Positions 10,691 through 21,555 of a stretch of DNA of 64,000 nucleotides are shown in pieces; the first letter of the stretch is position 1, and each line of letters starts with the position of its first letter. The position numbers were made by a program, and so were the translations under genes. The stretch covers positions 99,191,704-99,255,703 of the forward strand of contig NC_047088.1 in NCBI RefSeq assembly GCF_902459505.1, in the 5' to 3' direction. The notes beneath the pieces are model-generated. The model saw only the letters and a list, made by a program, of their open reading frames with translations, did no database searches and was not told the origin of the DNA. The DNA comes from Geotrypetes seraphini (taxonomy: Eukaryota > Chordata > Amphibia > Gymnophiona > Dermophiidae).

Positions 10691-11556
10691 CTACTCAAAT
10701 CTTGCCCTCTTTCTCATCCTTCTCCTTTTTAAATTTTCAGCTATCAATTGTCCATCTTCTCTTATTCTGTAGCTCTCCCATTTCCCATATCACTCCTTTC
10801 CCAGCCTCCTATTTTCTTCTATCTCTACTCCTCTCTCCTCTTGGTCCAACATTTTGCTCCTTCTCTTTTCTGTTGTTCTTCTTTCCTCTCCCCTTGATGC
10901 TGAACAATGAGATGAAAGGAAAAAAAAAAGAGATGCTGCATCTCTCTCTCCCATCCAACCCCAGGCCTAACATTTCTCCATCCCCTTCCATCTCCAGATT
11001 TAACTTCTCTCCCTTTCTCTTCCCAACTGCCTCCAATCCCATCTCTCCCTCTGTCTGCCTGCCTCCCTCCCCCCAGGTCCACCATTTCTTCCTTTCTCTT
11101 CCCAACGGTTCTCCCTTCAAGTAACTTTTTCCCTCTTTCTCCACACTACCCCAGGTCCAACCTCTCTCCCTTCATCTCACTCTCTTCACAGCCCGTTGTG
11201 CCTTTCCCTCTGGCACCGGTCTGATGTCGCCACCGGGCTGGGGAATCTACCGGCCTTGGCAATTCGGGAGTGCTGTGTGTGGCTCCTCCTCCTGCTTTTT
11301 GCCTACTGCGGTCTGCTCCAATGATGCGCAACTTCCTGTTTCTGCCCGGGCGGACCACAGTGGATGGAGGGCAGGAGGGGGAGCCACGAAAAGCACTGCC
11401 GAGTCGTTGCCGAGGCCGGCAGACTTTCTGGCGGGGTGGCGTCTGACCAGTGTGGAGGGGAGGACATGTTGGGCTCAGGAGGGGAAGATTGGGAACATTG
11501 CCGTGGGCCACATAAAAAGGCCTGAGGGCCTTGTGTTTGACACATGTGCCCTAATA

Positions 11557-12361
11557 CATCAAATACAATTAAAAGTAAAGATGATTTATCTGGGAAAGAC
11601 ACATCATTTTCCCCCTGTATCTCTTACCTGCACTGAGAGAACCGCCGGCACAAAGAGAGAAAAAGAAGACACACAGCGTACTCAGCAAAAAAGAACTGCG
11701 GGGAAGAAATCCAAAGAAAAGAGCGAGTTCATCTAATATGCTTTTCACTAGAAAAGATTTATTTTATTATCTGCCCTGTTTTTGTGCCTCAGAGAGGAGT
11801 CTTTTTAAGAATGAGAGGGAAGTTCATTATCTGCTAATTCATGTACTGTATATACACATTGCAGAGAAGGGGACAAGAGGAGCAACGGTTTGCCCTGTCC
11901 CTTGCGACTCAGATCTCCACAGCTGTCAAATACTGTAGTACTAACTTTTCTAAGTCAAGGGTATGTTTGTTTCTTTGTTTCAATCTACTTTCTAAAGGCA
12001 AGAAGGCTCATTAGAGCACCACATCTGTGTGTGTTGTTTATGTGCATGAGCACTTCTAAAAACAATTTTGTTTAGTTCCTATCCAAGCCAAATTCTCAGG
12101 ACATGTCAGGAACTCCAAGGATTATTTGAAATCCACGTGCAGAGGTGACCACACTTTCCAGAAAGTAGACTCCATTAATTCGGAATCCTTCCTTGTATGC
12201 ATTTTGCATTAAACAAAATTTTTATCATCAATACGATGGTTAATAAACATTTTTTTTACAAAAAGTATGCAGGCCTGTTCAATATCTCATGTGTATATCA
12301 ATTAAACTCTCTAAATTGCTTAGTTACTTTTGGTCACATACATTTCTGTTCTATGGTTTTA
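11557..12361. other. intergenic DNA, no gene seen
   Basis: AT-rich unique-looking sequence. Open frames are short and lack splice context or family resemblance. Confidence 0.5.
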
Positions 12362-12450
12362 TGAGGTATCTCAACAGTATGGGTCAATGGTATGGGCAGA
12401 CTTGATGGGCTGTAGCCCTTATCTGCCGTCATCTTTCTATGTTTCTATAT
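12362..12450 (+). mobile_element. CR1 LINE 3' tail fragment
   Basis: GGGCAGACTTGATGGGCTGT, then AGCCCTTATCTGCCGTCATC and TTTCTATGTTTC, is the 3' end of the CR1 subfamily whose longer copy is at 17222-17990. Only the tail is present. Confidence 0.85.
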
Positions 12451-13061
12451 TCAATCAATGTTAATAAAGAAAAGATTAGGAAGGCCCAGGAGAGTTTTGA
12501 TTCACAAAGAGCAAAGCTTCCAGATTTTCTAACTTATTTTACACATTTCTATCAACACTCATGACCATTATCTTGGTGGAACATAAAAGGTCATGCTTCA
12601 GAGTCAGAGATTGTTAGCATTGTTCAAACACCTACAAGATAATTCCTATCTGACATTGTTAAAAGTATAGAGTACTTCCCAAATTTGTGTCTCATCCCTT
12701 AGCAAGGACAAGTTAATCTTCTCTGTATCATTACATTTTCTGAAGCCAGCTTGTGTTCCGTTTCTTGCTCACTGAGCCAGTGAGAAATAGAAAGGATAGA
12801 GAAGATTATCAGTCATGCAGGAGGTATAATTCACTTCTTCTGCCGTCTGTCTCTGGAGTCCTGTGAGCTGCTAGTTTCCCAGGGGAGCTTTTATAGAAAC
12901 AGAAGAGTGGAGGAGAAGGAATGAGAGATGCATATGTTGATTTAACAGTGGGGAAAACGACCTCCTTTTTCAATATCATAAATAGATTTAAAAAGTTTTA
13001 ATGAGTAATTTTTACTTCTTGTTTTCAGGGATCTCTGAGCCCTCCAGCTGTTTCTATAGGG

Positions 13062-13250
13062 CAGGGGTGTCAAAGTCCCTCCTCGAGGGCCACAATCCAT
13101 TCGGGATTTCAGGAATTCCCCCAATGAATATGAGATCTATTTGCATGCACTGCTTTCATTGTATGCTAATAGAGCTCATGCATATTCATTGGGGAAATCC
13201 TGAAAACCCAACTGGATTGTGGCCCTCAAGGAGGGACTTTGACACCCTTG
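13062..13250. mobile_element. 189-bp hAT MITE with 8-bp target duplication
   Basis: Ends CAGGGGTGTCAAAGTCCC and GGGACTTTGACACCCTTG, with internal paired segments around CATATTCATTGGGG. The flanks are CTATAGGG (13054-13061) and TTATAGGG (13251-13258), an 8-bp duplication with one difference. A half copy occurs near 5221-5290. Confidence 0.9.
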
Positions 13251-13698
13251 TTATAGGGCATGGGATGGAGAGGAGCAGCCAGGAGACTTCATAGAGGGGT
13301 GGGCTGATAAGGGACAGGCATATCAGTGAACACAAGGGTTGTATAGTATTAGGCATGTCCCCTTTGTATCTCTATTGAATCTGTAAATCTTTGAAAATCA
13401 ACAGAAAGAGACAAAGTACTGTATATGAAAATATAAAAAGACACACACGCACGGATATACAGGCGGCTTGACACACACATGAGACAGAAAAGGATATACA
13501 GGCAGTTTCACACACAGAGAAAAGGATATAGAGGTGGCTATAAACATACACACAAATGAGAGAGAAAAAGATATACTGGCGGTTGACATACACACAGATG
13601 AGAAAGAAAAGGATATACAGTACAGGCAATTGACACACACATACACATGAGAGAGAAAAGGATATATAGGCAGTTCCTTCACACACATATACGAGACT

Positions 13699-14382
13699 GA
13701 ACATAAGAACATAAGAAGTGCCGCTGCTGGATCAGACCAGTGGTCCATCATGCTCAGCAGTCCACTCACGCGGCGGCCCTCTGGTCAAAGACCAGCACCC
13801 TGAGAGTAGCACTACCAGCAGGAACTTGTCTAAGTTTGTCTTGAATCCCTTGAGGGTGCTTTCCCCTATGACAGACTCCAGAAAAGCGTTCCAGCTTTCT
13901 ACCACTCTCTGGGTGAAGAAGAACTTCCCTACGTTTGTACGGAATCTATCCCCTTTCAACTTTAGAGAATGTCCTCTCGTTCTCCCTATCTTGGAGAGGG
14001 TGAACAACCTGTCCTTATCTACTAAGTCTATCCCCTTCAGTACCTTGAATGTTTTGATCATGTCCCCTCTCAATCTCCTCTGTTCGAGGGAGAAGAAGCC
14101 CAGTTTCTCTAATCTTTTGCTGTACGGCAGCTCCTCCAACCCCTTAACCAACTTAGTTGCTCTTCTCTGGACCCTTTCGAGTAATACCGTGTCCTTCTTC
14201 ATGTATGGCGACCAGTGCTGGACGCAGTACTCCAGGTGAGGGCGCACCATGGCCCGGTACAGCGGCATGATAACCTTTTCCTATCTGTTTGTGATCCCAT
14301 TCCTAGCATTCTGTTCGCCCTTTTCACCGCCGCCGCACATTGCGCAGACAGCTTCATCGACTTGTCAATCAGAACTCCCAAG
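13699..14382 (-). mobile_element. 5'-truncated CR1 LINE, ORF2 C-terminal region
   Basis: The 3' tail GAACATAAGAACATAAGAAG is at the left edge. The - strand frame 13732-14268 reads MPLYRAMVRPHLEYCVQHWS, VLLERVQRRATKLVKGL, LRGDMIKTFKVLKGID and FFFTQRVVESWNAF, the conserved C-terminus of CR1 ORF2. The catalytic FADD block is missing by 5' truncation. Confidence 0.9.
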
Positions 14383-14521
14383 TTGACACACATGAGAGAA
14401 AAAGATAAACAGGCAGCTTGACACACACTTGAGACAGAAAAGGACACATACAGACAAAATCATATAGAAGAAGTTTAGCTCTCACACATGCATTCGTGCA
14501 GATATATGCACGTATACACAC

Positions 14522-16294
14522 TAGTGCTGCCCGATTCAGGAAAAAAAATTTTGATTCGATTCGATTCAGCCTACTGAATTGGTTTTTCGATTCGATTTCC
14601 CTGCCCATTTGGGTGTTTTTTCAAACATCTTGATGGGTTTATTTTATAGCCTCTTCACCCCTTTTATAGCCTCTTCACCCCCTTTGCCTTCTCTTAACCA
14701 CACTGGTGCTATGGTGTAAACAAAATAAACAAACAAAAAAGATTTTTCCTCTCTCTCTTAAATCCTAGCTCTCATTTGCAGTCTAACACCAGCTGTGGCA
14801 GGATACACGTTTTAAATCTGACATATTGTAATCACAAAATGGAAAATAAAATTAGTTTTTCTACCTTTTGTTGTCTGTTCATTCAAATCTTGTTGGTCCC
14901 AGGCTCTGGTTGTCTTCTGATAACTTGCTTGACAGGGTCTCCTTCTTTCTTCTTTCACCGTTCTAACCATCCATCTGCCATCTCTGTCCTCCCCTTCCGT
15001 TTCCCTTCCCTCCCCCGGAGGTCTGGCATCTTTCTTTTTTTTTCATCTCCATCCACAGATCAATCTTTTCTTAACTACCCTTTCATCCAGCATCTCTCTC
15101 TCCTTCCCCACCACCCCAGGGTCCACCATCTCTCCCTTTCTTTTCCCAACTACCCTCCTATCCAGTATCTCTATCCCCTCTCCACACCATCCCTTGTGTC
15201 CAACTTCTCTCCCTTTCTGTTCCTTCCCTCCCTAAATCCCATTGTCCATCATCTCTCTTCCACCCCTCTATTTTCAGACCCATTATTTCTTCCCCTCCAA
15301 AGTCCGCCATATGCATGTTTCTTTGAACCCCCCCTTCCCTCCCTCCGTGTACTTCTACACCAGGGCCCCCCTCCCCTGGTCTGTCCCCCCTTTGAAGGCC
15401 TGCACCTCCCCGTGAAGGCCTGTACCCCCCTCGAAGGCCCACATCCCCCCCTGAAGACCTGCCTGCCTGCCTGTCCCCCCTGAAGACCTTTCTCCCCCCT
15501 TTGAAGGCCTGAATTCCCCCAGAAGGCCTGCCTGCCTGTCTCCCCTCTTTGAAGGCCAGCATCCCCCCGAAGGCCTGCCTGTTCCCCCCTTTGAAGGCCT
15601 GCCTGCCTGTCCCCCCCTTTGAAGGCCTACATCCCCCCGAAGGCCTGCATCCCCTCGGAGGCCTGCCTGCCTGTCCCCCCCCCTTTGAAGGCCTGACTGC
15701 CTATCTCCTCTGAAGGCCTGCCTATCTCCTCTGAAGGCCTGTACCCCCCTCCTATGGAAGGCTGCACCCCCCCTCCCCCGAAGGACTACACCCCCCCTCC
15801 GGAAGGCCTGCTGTTCCCTTGGCCTCCAGAATCAATCTCCCTAACTTCAGCAGCCTGCAATAAGATTGCTGGCGCTAGTGATCTTTGCAAGCTGCTGAAC
15901 AGCTTTGGAGTGTCTTCTTTCTGCTGCGGTCCCGCCCCTTCTCTGACATCAGAGAGAAGACGCTCCGAAGCCGTTCAGCAGCTTGCAAAGATCGCTAGTG
16001 CCAGCGATCTTATTGCAGGCTGCCGAAGTTAGGGAGATTGATTCTGGAGGCCAGGGGGAAGACGGAGAGCACAGTAGCAGGTAAGCAACTTCCCTACATC
16101 CCTCCCTACTCGCCCTCTAAAGCAGAAGTGGCAGGCCAGCAAAAGGCAGCGCTGCCGCTCCTGCTTTAGATGGCGAGTGGGGAGGGTCAGTCAATGAATC
16201 GGGAGGCCGATTTTTTAGCGGGGTAAATCGATTTGAATCAATTCACCTGAAATGAATCGGTGAATCGATTCAAATTGTGAATCGGGCAGCACTA
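14522..16294. mobile_element. hAT-type composite element, 1.77 kb
   Basis: The ends TAGTGCTGCCCGATTCA and TGAATCGGGCAGCACTA are perfect inverted repeats, flanked by ATACACAC at 14514-14521 and 16295-16302. The interior carries the shared module (TATTGTAATCACAAAATGGA, near 14826), a C/T-rich GAAGGCCTGCCTGCC tandem block (15390-15790) and an inverted repeat (15826-16051). No transposase is seen. A relative's right end lies near 20470-20492. Confidence 0.9.
15826..16051. repeat. internal inverted repeat of the hAT element
   Basis: CCTCCAGAATCAATCTCCCT at the left pairs with AGGGAGATTGATTCTGGAGG at the right. A long arm includes GCTGGCGCTAGTGATCTTTG and its complement, leaving a GC-rich loop around 15920-15945. 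Confidence 0.85.
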
Positions 16295-16463
16295 ATACAC
16301 ACATATAAAGACAAGACAGAAAAGAATATATAGACAGCTTGACACACAAAGAAGTATGAGAAAGGGTGGGGGGGTGGAGAAGAAGTTTGCAGGGAAAAGA
16401 TAAGAGATCATGAAGATGAAAAATAAGTGAATACTTATCTTGTCATTTTACTATTATCTTTAC

Positions 16464-16651
16464 CTGGTGACTTTGATACATTACATCTAGAGTAGACCAA
16501 ATCCCAGCACAGCAACTACTCTTATTGAAGTCTGAATAGAAAAAAACATCCATACTGGTCATGTGTGGCTGAGGATAAAACTGTGCAAACAACCTCAAAA
16601 TAAATGTGCTTTTTCCCAGTGCTGTAACAGCGACTGGTTTCCCTTGCCAGT
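16464..16651 (-). CDS. candidate orphan host exon, unknown gene
   Basis: On the - strand a 188-nt open segment is bounded by a good acceptor (pyrimidine-rich TTTTTGTCTCTTCAAATGCCAG just upstream, split as TTTTTGTCTCTTC and AAATGCCAG) and a donor CACCAG|GTAAAG. After two split-codon bases it encodes 62 residues: WQGKPVAVTALGKSTFILRL, then FAQFYPQPHMTSMDVFFYSD, then FNKSSCCAGIWSTLDVMYQS and HQ. The composition is balanced, with an adjacent Cys pair, unlike the low-complexity or LINE frames around it. It enters with two bases of a split codon and leaves on a codon boundary. I do not recognise the family, and GKST alone is too degenerate to call a P-loop. No second exon is visible nearby, so flanking exons would lie in repeat-filled introns. 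It could also be a chance frame or an uncatalogued repeat. Confidence 0.35.
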
Positions 16652-16679
16652 CTGGCATTTGAAGAGACAAAAACCACTG

Positions 16680-17196
16680 GGATGAGTTAAAGGGGGCAAC
16701 CCTCTAAATTCCTCCAATGGAGTGTTGCTCAATAGCAGCCATTTATGAAATTCTAAACATGCTTGGTAGTAGGTATAATTCTTAACTACTCGTATTCTAT
16801 AAATGGTGCCTAAAGAACAGTGCTTGGCCCAAAGAATCGCATGTAAATTTAGGTGCAGCCATTTACACCAACTGAAACGTAGTACATATCCCCATGCCTA
16901 AATTAGACGCAGAACCCCCTTATTCTACAACCATGCGTGTACACTGGAGGAATGCCCCTAATTCACTCATGATTCTAGCATGGTCACACCCCTTTTTGAA
17001 ACTGCGCGTCAATCCCCGTACCTAAAAATACACATGTAAATTTTAATTGATTCAAATTATTTATTTTAAAAAATGTATAAATTGCTTACAATCAAAGCAA
17101 TGTACAAAATAATATATATGACAAAATAACAAACCATAAACACATCTACCAAAATAACATCTACATACCAGAATAGTAAAACTAAATTACACGCTA
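16680..17196. other. decayed MITE-like sequence, no gene
   Basis: Words such as TTCTATAAATGGTGCCTAAA (16796) also occur, diverged, near 37430, so this is an old member of a foldback family. An AT-rich LINE-tail-like stretch follows (17040-17180). Confidence 0.45.
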
Positions 17197-17221
17197 TGGA
17201 GCTCATTTTAAAAGCACTTAG

Positions 17222-17990
17222 GAAGCGGAAATCCATGCAGGACGTACTTCTTGAAAGGAGAAACTTTAACTAGGACTTCAGCAGAACGAGATTTAGGAGT
17301 AATCATCAGTGCAGACATGAAAACTGCCAATCAAGTGGAGAAGGCTTCATCTAAGGCAAGGCAGATATTTGGTTGTATCAATAGAAGTTTCGTCAGCCGA
17401 AAGCCTGAAATCATAATGCCGTTGTACAGGGCCATGGTGAGACCTCATCTGGAGTACTGTGTGCAATTCTGGAGGCCACATTACAGTAAAGATGTGCGCA
17501 GAATTGAATCGGTTCAGCGGACGGCCACCAGGATGATCTCAGGGCTCAAGGGTCTCTCGTACGAAGAGAGACTGAACAAATTACAGCTCTACACTCTAGA
17601 GGAACGTAGGGAGAGGGGAGACATGATCGAAACATTTAAGTACCTCACGGGACATGTCGAAGTGGAAGATGATATTTTCTTTCTCAAGGGATCCTCGGCC
17701 ACAAGAGGGCACCCGCTCAAACTCAGGGGCGGAAAATTTCATGGCGACACCAGAAAGTATTTCTTCACAGAGAGAGTGGTTGATCATTGGAACAAGCTTC
17801 CAGTGCAGGTGATCGAGGCAGACAGCGTGCCAGACTTTAAGAATAAATGGGATACCCATGTTGGATCCCTACGAGGGTCAAGATAAGAAAATTGGGGCAT
17901 TAGGGCATAGACATGGGGTGGGTAAGCAGAGTGGGCAGACTTGATGGGCTGTAGCCCTTTTCTGCCGTCATCTTCTATGTTTCTATGTTA
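17222..17990 (+). mobile_element. 5'-truncated CR1 LINE with open ORF2 C-terminus
   Basis: A 211-codon frame (17251-17886) covers the last part of CR1 ORF2: ERDLGVIISADMK, MPLYRAMVRPHLEYCVQFW, IESVQRTATRMISGLKG, RRERGDMIETFKYLTG and [20 protein letters not shown]. The 3' UTR ends GACTTGATGGGCTGTAGCCC and CTATGTTTCTATG. It has no RT catalytic box. The long undamaged frame points to a fairly recent insertion. Confidence 0.9.
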
Positions 17991-18685
17991 GGGCTAGATT
18001 CACTAACCTTTCTTCCAGAGGCGATCCGTGGCCGATCCCAGCAGGCCCGATGAATTCACTAATGATAAAAATTCAAATGATGGTGATCGGAGGAACGCCC
18101 TCATCTGGCTGCCATGGATCGCTAGTGTGCAATCCCGCGCATGCGCAGACCATCTTTAGATGGTCTGCACATGCGTCAAGACCCCTCTGAGCCATGACTT
18201 TTTTTAAAACTTTTTGTAACCCAGAGAGCCCATGGTTTTAACCCGCGGGTTAAAACCATGGGCTCGCGGTACAGGGAAGGGCAGGAGAGATTCGGGGCGC
18301 AGGAAGCAAACCGGGGACGAGCAGGGCAGTGATATGGGGCAGAACAGGCAGGAAACATCGGGGCAGAGCAGGGTGGCGTTTCTGGGCAGAGCAGGCAGGA
18401 TACATCCGGGGAAGAGCATCGGGGAAGCAGGCAGGAGAGATATGGGGACAGCAGAGAGCAGGGCTTCAATGGAGATGGAGAGTTGGAAAGACATTTTCGA
18501 CTGGTCCCCAGCAGTCGCTTCTTAGGTTGATCGGCCAGCCCAGTCAGTTTTAAAAATTTGGTTGGTGAATCGCGTCCCTGTCTACTTTACATGCATTTCT
18601 CCTCATTTGCATGCACAGATTCGATGCAGATCATAGGAGAGGTTAGTGAATTGGTCACACAGGGGTCGCAAACTGAATCTAGCCC
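17991..18685. mobile_element. Harbinger-like non-autonomous element, TTA target duplication
   Basis: Ends GGGCTAGATTCACTAACCT and, inverted, GGGCTAGATTCAGTTTGCG, flanked by TTA at 17988-17990 and 18686-18688. A 3-bp TTA duplication is the mark of PIF/Harbinger transposition. The interior includes a GGTTTTAACCCGCGGGTTAA hairpin (18234-18264) and G/A-rich sequence, with no transposase. It landed in the tail of the CR1. Confidence 0.8.
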
Positions 18686-19205
18686 TTAGACATACAAAGT
18701 ATCATAGAAATCAATGGTACTTTGTGTATCTAAGTGCTTTGAAAATGAGCCCCTTATTGTATAACATCCTTCCATTAGCATCAACAATTGCTTGTTAAGA
18801 TCACAATTATCAGGACTAATTGGCTTATTATTCAATCAAACGGCATGCGCAAATTGGGAGTGCAACCAAACTTTTGCATGCAATTTGTAACACTTTTTAT
18901 AGAATTAAGGAGTTAGCCTTCATCTGAAATGTGAATTAAACATCAATTAACTTGCCCACCCCAGTACCTCCAAAGTCATGACCACATTACATGTGAAATG
19001 TTTATACCTCAGCTTTGTAAAATGAGGACTTAGACATTTCTGCACGATAAATGTTAAAGTGCTGGTTTATGCAAATATCAAAAATGATTAGGGCTCATAA
19101 CTGCAAAGAGTTTTGCATGTGGTTAGAGCATGGGCAGATCATGATTAGGACACAAACTTTATGTGTAAAATTGTAAGTTGCCTGCATAAGTGCCAATATG
19201 GTGTA

Positions 19206-20492
19206 AGTCAGGGGTCTTCAACCACTGGGCTATGAGCTGTGCCAAACCAGGCCACACAGAAATTTTTATTTTATTTACGTTACAGGCAGTCTACGGGTTC
19301 TGGCCAGCTCCCTCCTCCCAGCCTCATTTCTCTTCACAAAGCCATGAGCAGTGGCTCCTACACTCTGCCCGCAGCTGACCCGGAAGCCTTCCCTCTAGGT
19401 TTCTAGGTCAGCCGCAGCTTTGTGAAGAGAAGTGCAGCTGGGAGGAGGGAGCCAGCCAGAACAAGTAAACACCCATGGGAGGGAGTCACGAACTTGGGAC
19501 AAAGAAAAGAGGGAGAGAAAGAAGAAGAGGGGCGTGTTTGGGACATGAGAGAGGAAGCGCATTGGGAGACAGAAGGAAGGGAGGGAACACACATTTTGGA
19601 CAAAGGAGAGACAGAAGGAAGGAAGGAGAGAGGGGGCATGAACTTGGGACACAGAATGAAGAGAGGGATGGATTGAGATACTGGGTTTTACTGGGACACA
19701 GAATGAAGAGAGGGAGGAGAGCATGAATTTGAGACATAGGATGGAAGAATGGAGGGAGTGAGGGAAAGAGATGCTGAGGTGAGGGAGGGAATAGAAAAGG
19801 AAAATTGTTGGGCATGGGTGTCTGAGCAAGAGGGAAAGAGATGGTGCACATGGAGAAATGACAAAAGAGAATTGTTGGCCATAGGGAGAGAGAGAAAGAA
19901 ATATTGGACATGGTGATGGGAGAAGAGCAAAGTACCGATGCATGGGGAAGAGAGAGATGAGAGGGAGAAATATTGGATGTAGTGGTGGAGAGGAAACAGT
20001 GGGACAGATGGAAAGAAATGCAAGAGGGGCCTCCAGGAGGTGGAGAAGGTGGGAAGAATACTAGAATCAGACTTTGGGAGGAAAAAAAAGGCTTCTGGGT
20101 TAGTCGTGGGTAGCATGGTAGGAGAGAGGAATGTTGGACATGGTGGAGACAATGGAAGGAGAGATGTGGCATGGTGTTGGAGAGGGATGATACAAAGAGA
20201 AAAGTTGAATATGGGCTGGTGGGCAGGGGTGAAAGATGCTGGATATGGTCTGAATGATGAGACAGGGAGAAATGCTGGATAAGGCAGTACCGGTGGTAGG
20301 AGAGATGCACCCTGGGAGGGGAAAAAGAGTGTGTTTTGTGTAGTTTTATTATTCGCTTGAATTCCTCCCCCCCATTCATGGAAAAATTGTCCTACATGAA
20401 ACCAGTCCCTGGTGCAAAAAAGGTTGACAAATTGATTCAATAGGCCAAATTGAAATCAAATCGAAATTTTTTTTCCTAAATCAGGCAGCACT
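19206..20492. mobile_element. hAT-type composite remnant, purine-rich interior
   Basis: It begins CAGGGGTCTTCAACCACTGG, a hAT-like end, and finishes AAATCAGGCAGCACTAG, the right end of the family at 14522-16294. The interior is long GGGAGAGA/GGACA purine-rich quasi-repeats (19480-20290), which generate long spurious frames on the other strand. I found no matched target duplication, so it is probably two joined or truncated elements. Confidence 0.55.
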
Positions 20493-21555
20493 AGAACATG
20501 TAAAGGCACTGGACATGTCCTTGCACTGTACTACAATTCAACTTAGCTAGTGCATTTGGTGTGAGAGACCATCAACTCCTATTACTGATCCTAAACTTTC
20601 TAGGGATAAGCAGTAAAGTGTACACTTGGTTAGAGTCCCTGCATGTAGCAGGAGTAATCAAGTTCACGAGTTTATTGAAATATCATGTAACCAAACTAAC
20701 AAAAAAAATATGCCAAAGATTTTTACAATACACTAATTTCTCCCAAAAATGGTGGTTGTAATTAGACCCAGATATAGTAGGGTTACCATGTGTCTCCAGA
20801 AAAATGAGGACGGATTGAGACATCTGGGTTATACTTCCAGTGATAGCAATAGAAGTAAAACCCAATATCTCAATCCATCCTCTCAGATTTAGCCAATTTT
20901 CTCTTCAAACCTTATGCCATAATCATATACCTACAATGGCGTTCTTTTCATTTCTTGTTTTTATATTTTGTACGCCTTGCTGTTGCCAAACCGAAGTGCA
21001 GTTAAAACTTTTTAATAAACATAAACATTATCTGTGTCATGAACCCTAATGAAATAATGTATCCCTGGATATGGCCAGGCTCTTCTAAATTGTAAATCAC
21101 ATTGAACTCCTTCTGGGGCATATTAGTTATTCATAATGCTAATGTAATGTAATGTAATTTGCCTGGAAACAACTCCCTGAGTTGGTGCATCAGATTTCTT
21201 CTTTAGCTATATTCAAAACCAGACTAAAACTTACAGGGCAACATTTATATTCCATGGTCCTTGTTTCTTTAAAAAATTAGCCATAGCGTTTATACCTGCT
21301 GCAACAGGGGTCTTCTTAATAGTTGCTTTCCATTGCCTTAAGTCCTACACTGTGGCTTGAAGATCACCCTTTTTGTGATCATCCTGTTTGTGATGCAACA
21401 GCCAATGTGAAATGAAGGTCTTCGTTAGATGCATTGAGATAAGTGCTCTAGATACTGCTTGATATATTTTTTAATTATAACAATTAAATACATTGAAGCA
21501 ATATATATAAGTGCTATTTGTATAATAGACTTTTATTTGGCTGATCCTGTAAATA
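20493..21555. other. repeat remnants, no gene
   Basis: 20780-20880 is a hairpin around ACATCTGGGTTATACTTCC. 21180-21260 resembles the last residues of an L2 ORF2, and 21080-21160 carries a LINE-like tail ending in (TAATG)n. The rest is AT-rich without signals. Confidence 0.4.

Larger units (their letters stand above)
7224..11548. mobile_element. hAT-type DNA transposon (non-autonomous), outer element
   Basis: It starts CAGGGATGTCAAACTCAAA and ends GTGTTTGACACATGTG, imperfect terminal inverted repeats of hAT character. It is flanked by a perfect 8-bp target duplication CCCTAATA (7216-7223 and 11549-11556). The net length without the nested copy at 7534-10207 is about 1.6 kb. The interior is pyrimidine-rich and includes an L1 tail insertion near 10485-10690. 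No transposase frame is visible. Confidence 0.85.
13428..16345. repeat. ACACAC-rich minisatellite split by a CR1 and a hAT
   Basis: Degenerate units of about 37-40 bp (TTGACACACACATGAGAGA, then GAAAAGGATATACAGGCAG) run 13428-13698, resume at 14383-14521 and resume again at 16295-16345. The interruptions are the CR1 at 13699-14382 and the hAT at 14522-16294, so the array predates both. Confidence 0.8.
17198..18753. mobile_element. short foldback MITE split by a CR1 and a Harbinger-like insertion
   Basis: GGAGCTCATTTTAAAAGCACTTAG (17198-17221; GAGCTCATTTTAAAAG then CACTTAG) pairs with CTAAGTGCTTTGAAAATGAGC (18730-18750; CTAAGTGC then TTTGAAAATGAGC). With the insertions removed it is a hairpin of about 95 bp, CACTTAGACATACAAAGTA against TACTTTGTGTATCTAAGTG. 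Confidence 0.8.

Noticed and set aside
14776-15562. A 235-codon + frame and a Gly/Arg-rich - frame
   Set aside because: Both cover the C/T-rich interior and GGCCTGCC tandem block of the hAT at 14522-16294.
16464-16651. P-loop NTPase reading of ALGKST in the orphan exon
   Set aside because: The Walker A motif needs Gly five residues before GK, and here the spacing residue is Ala with no following Walker B, so the match is too weak.
19486-20440. Frames of 250 and 297 codons on the - strand
   Set aside because: Purine-rich quasi-repeats (GGGAGAGA, ATGGAAGAA) on + give Ser/Pro/Leu/His strings on -, with no family signature.
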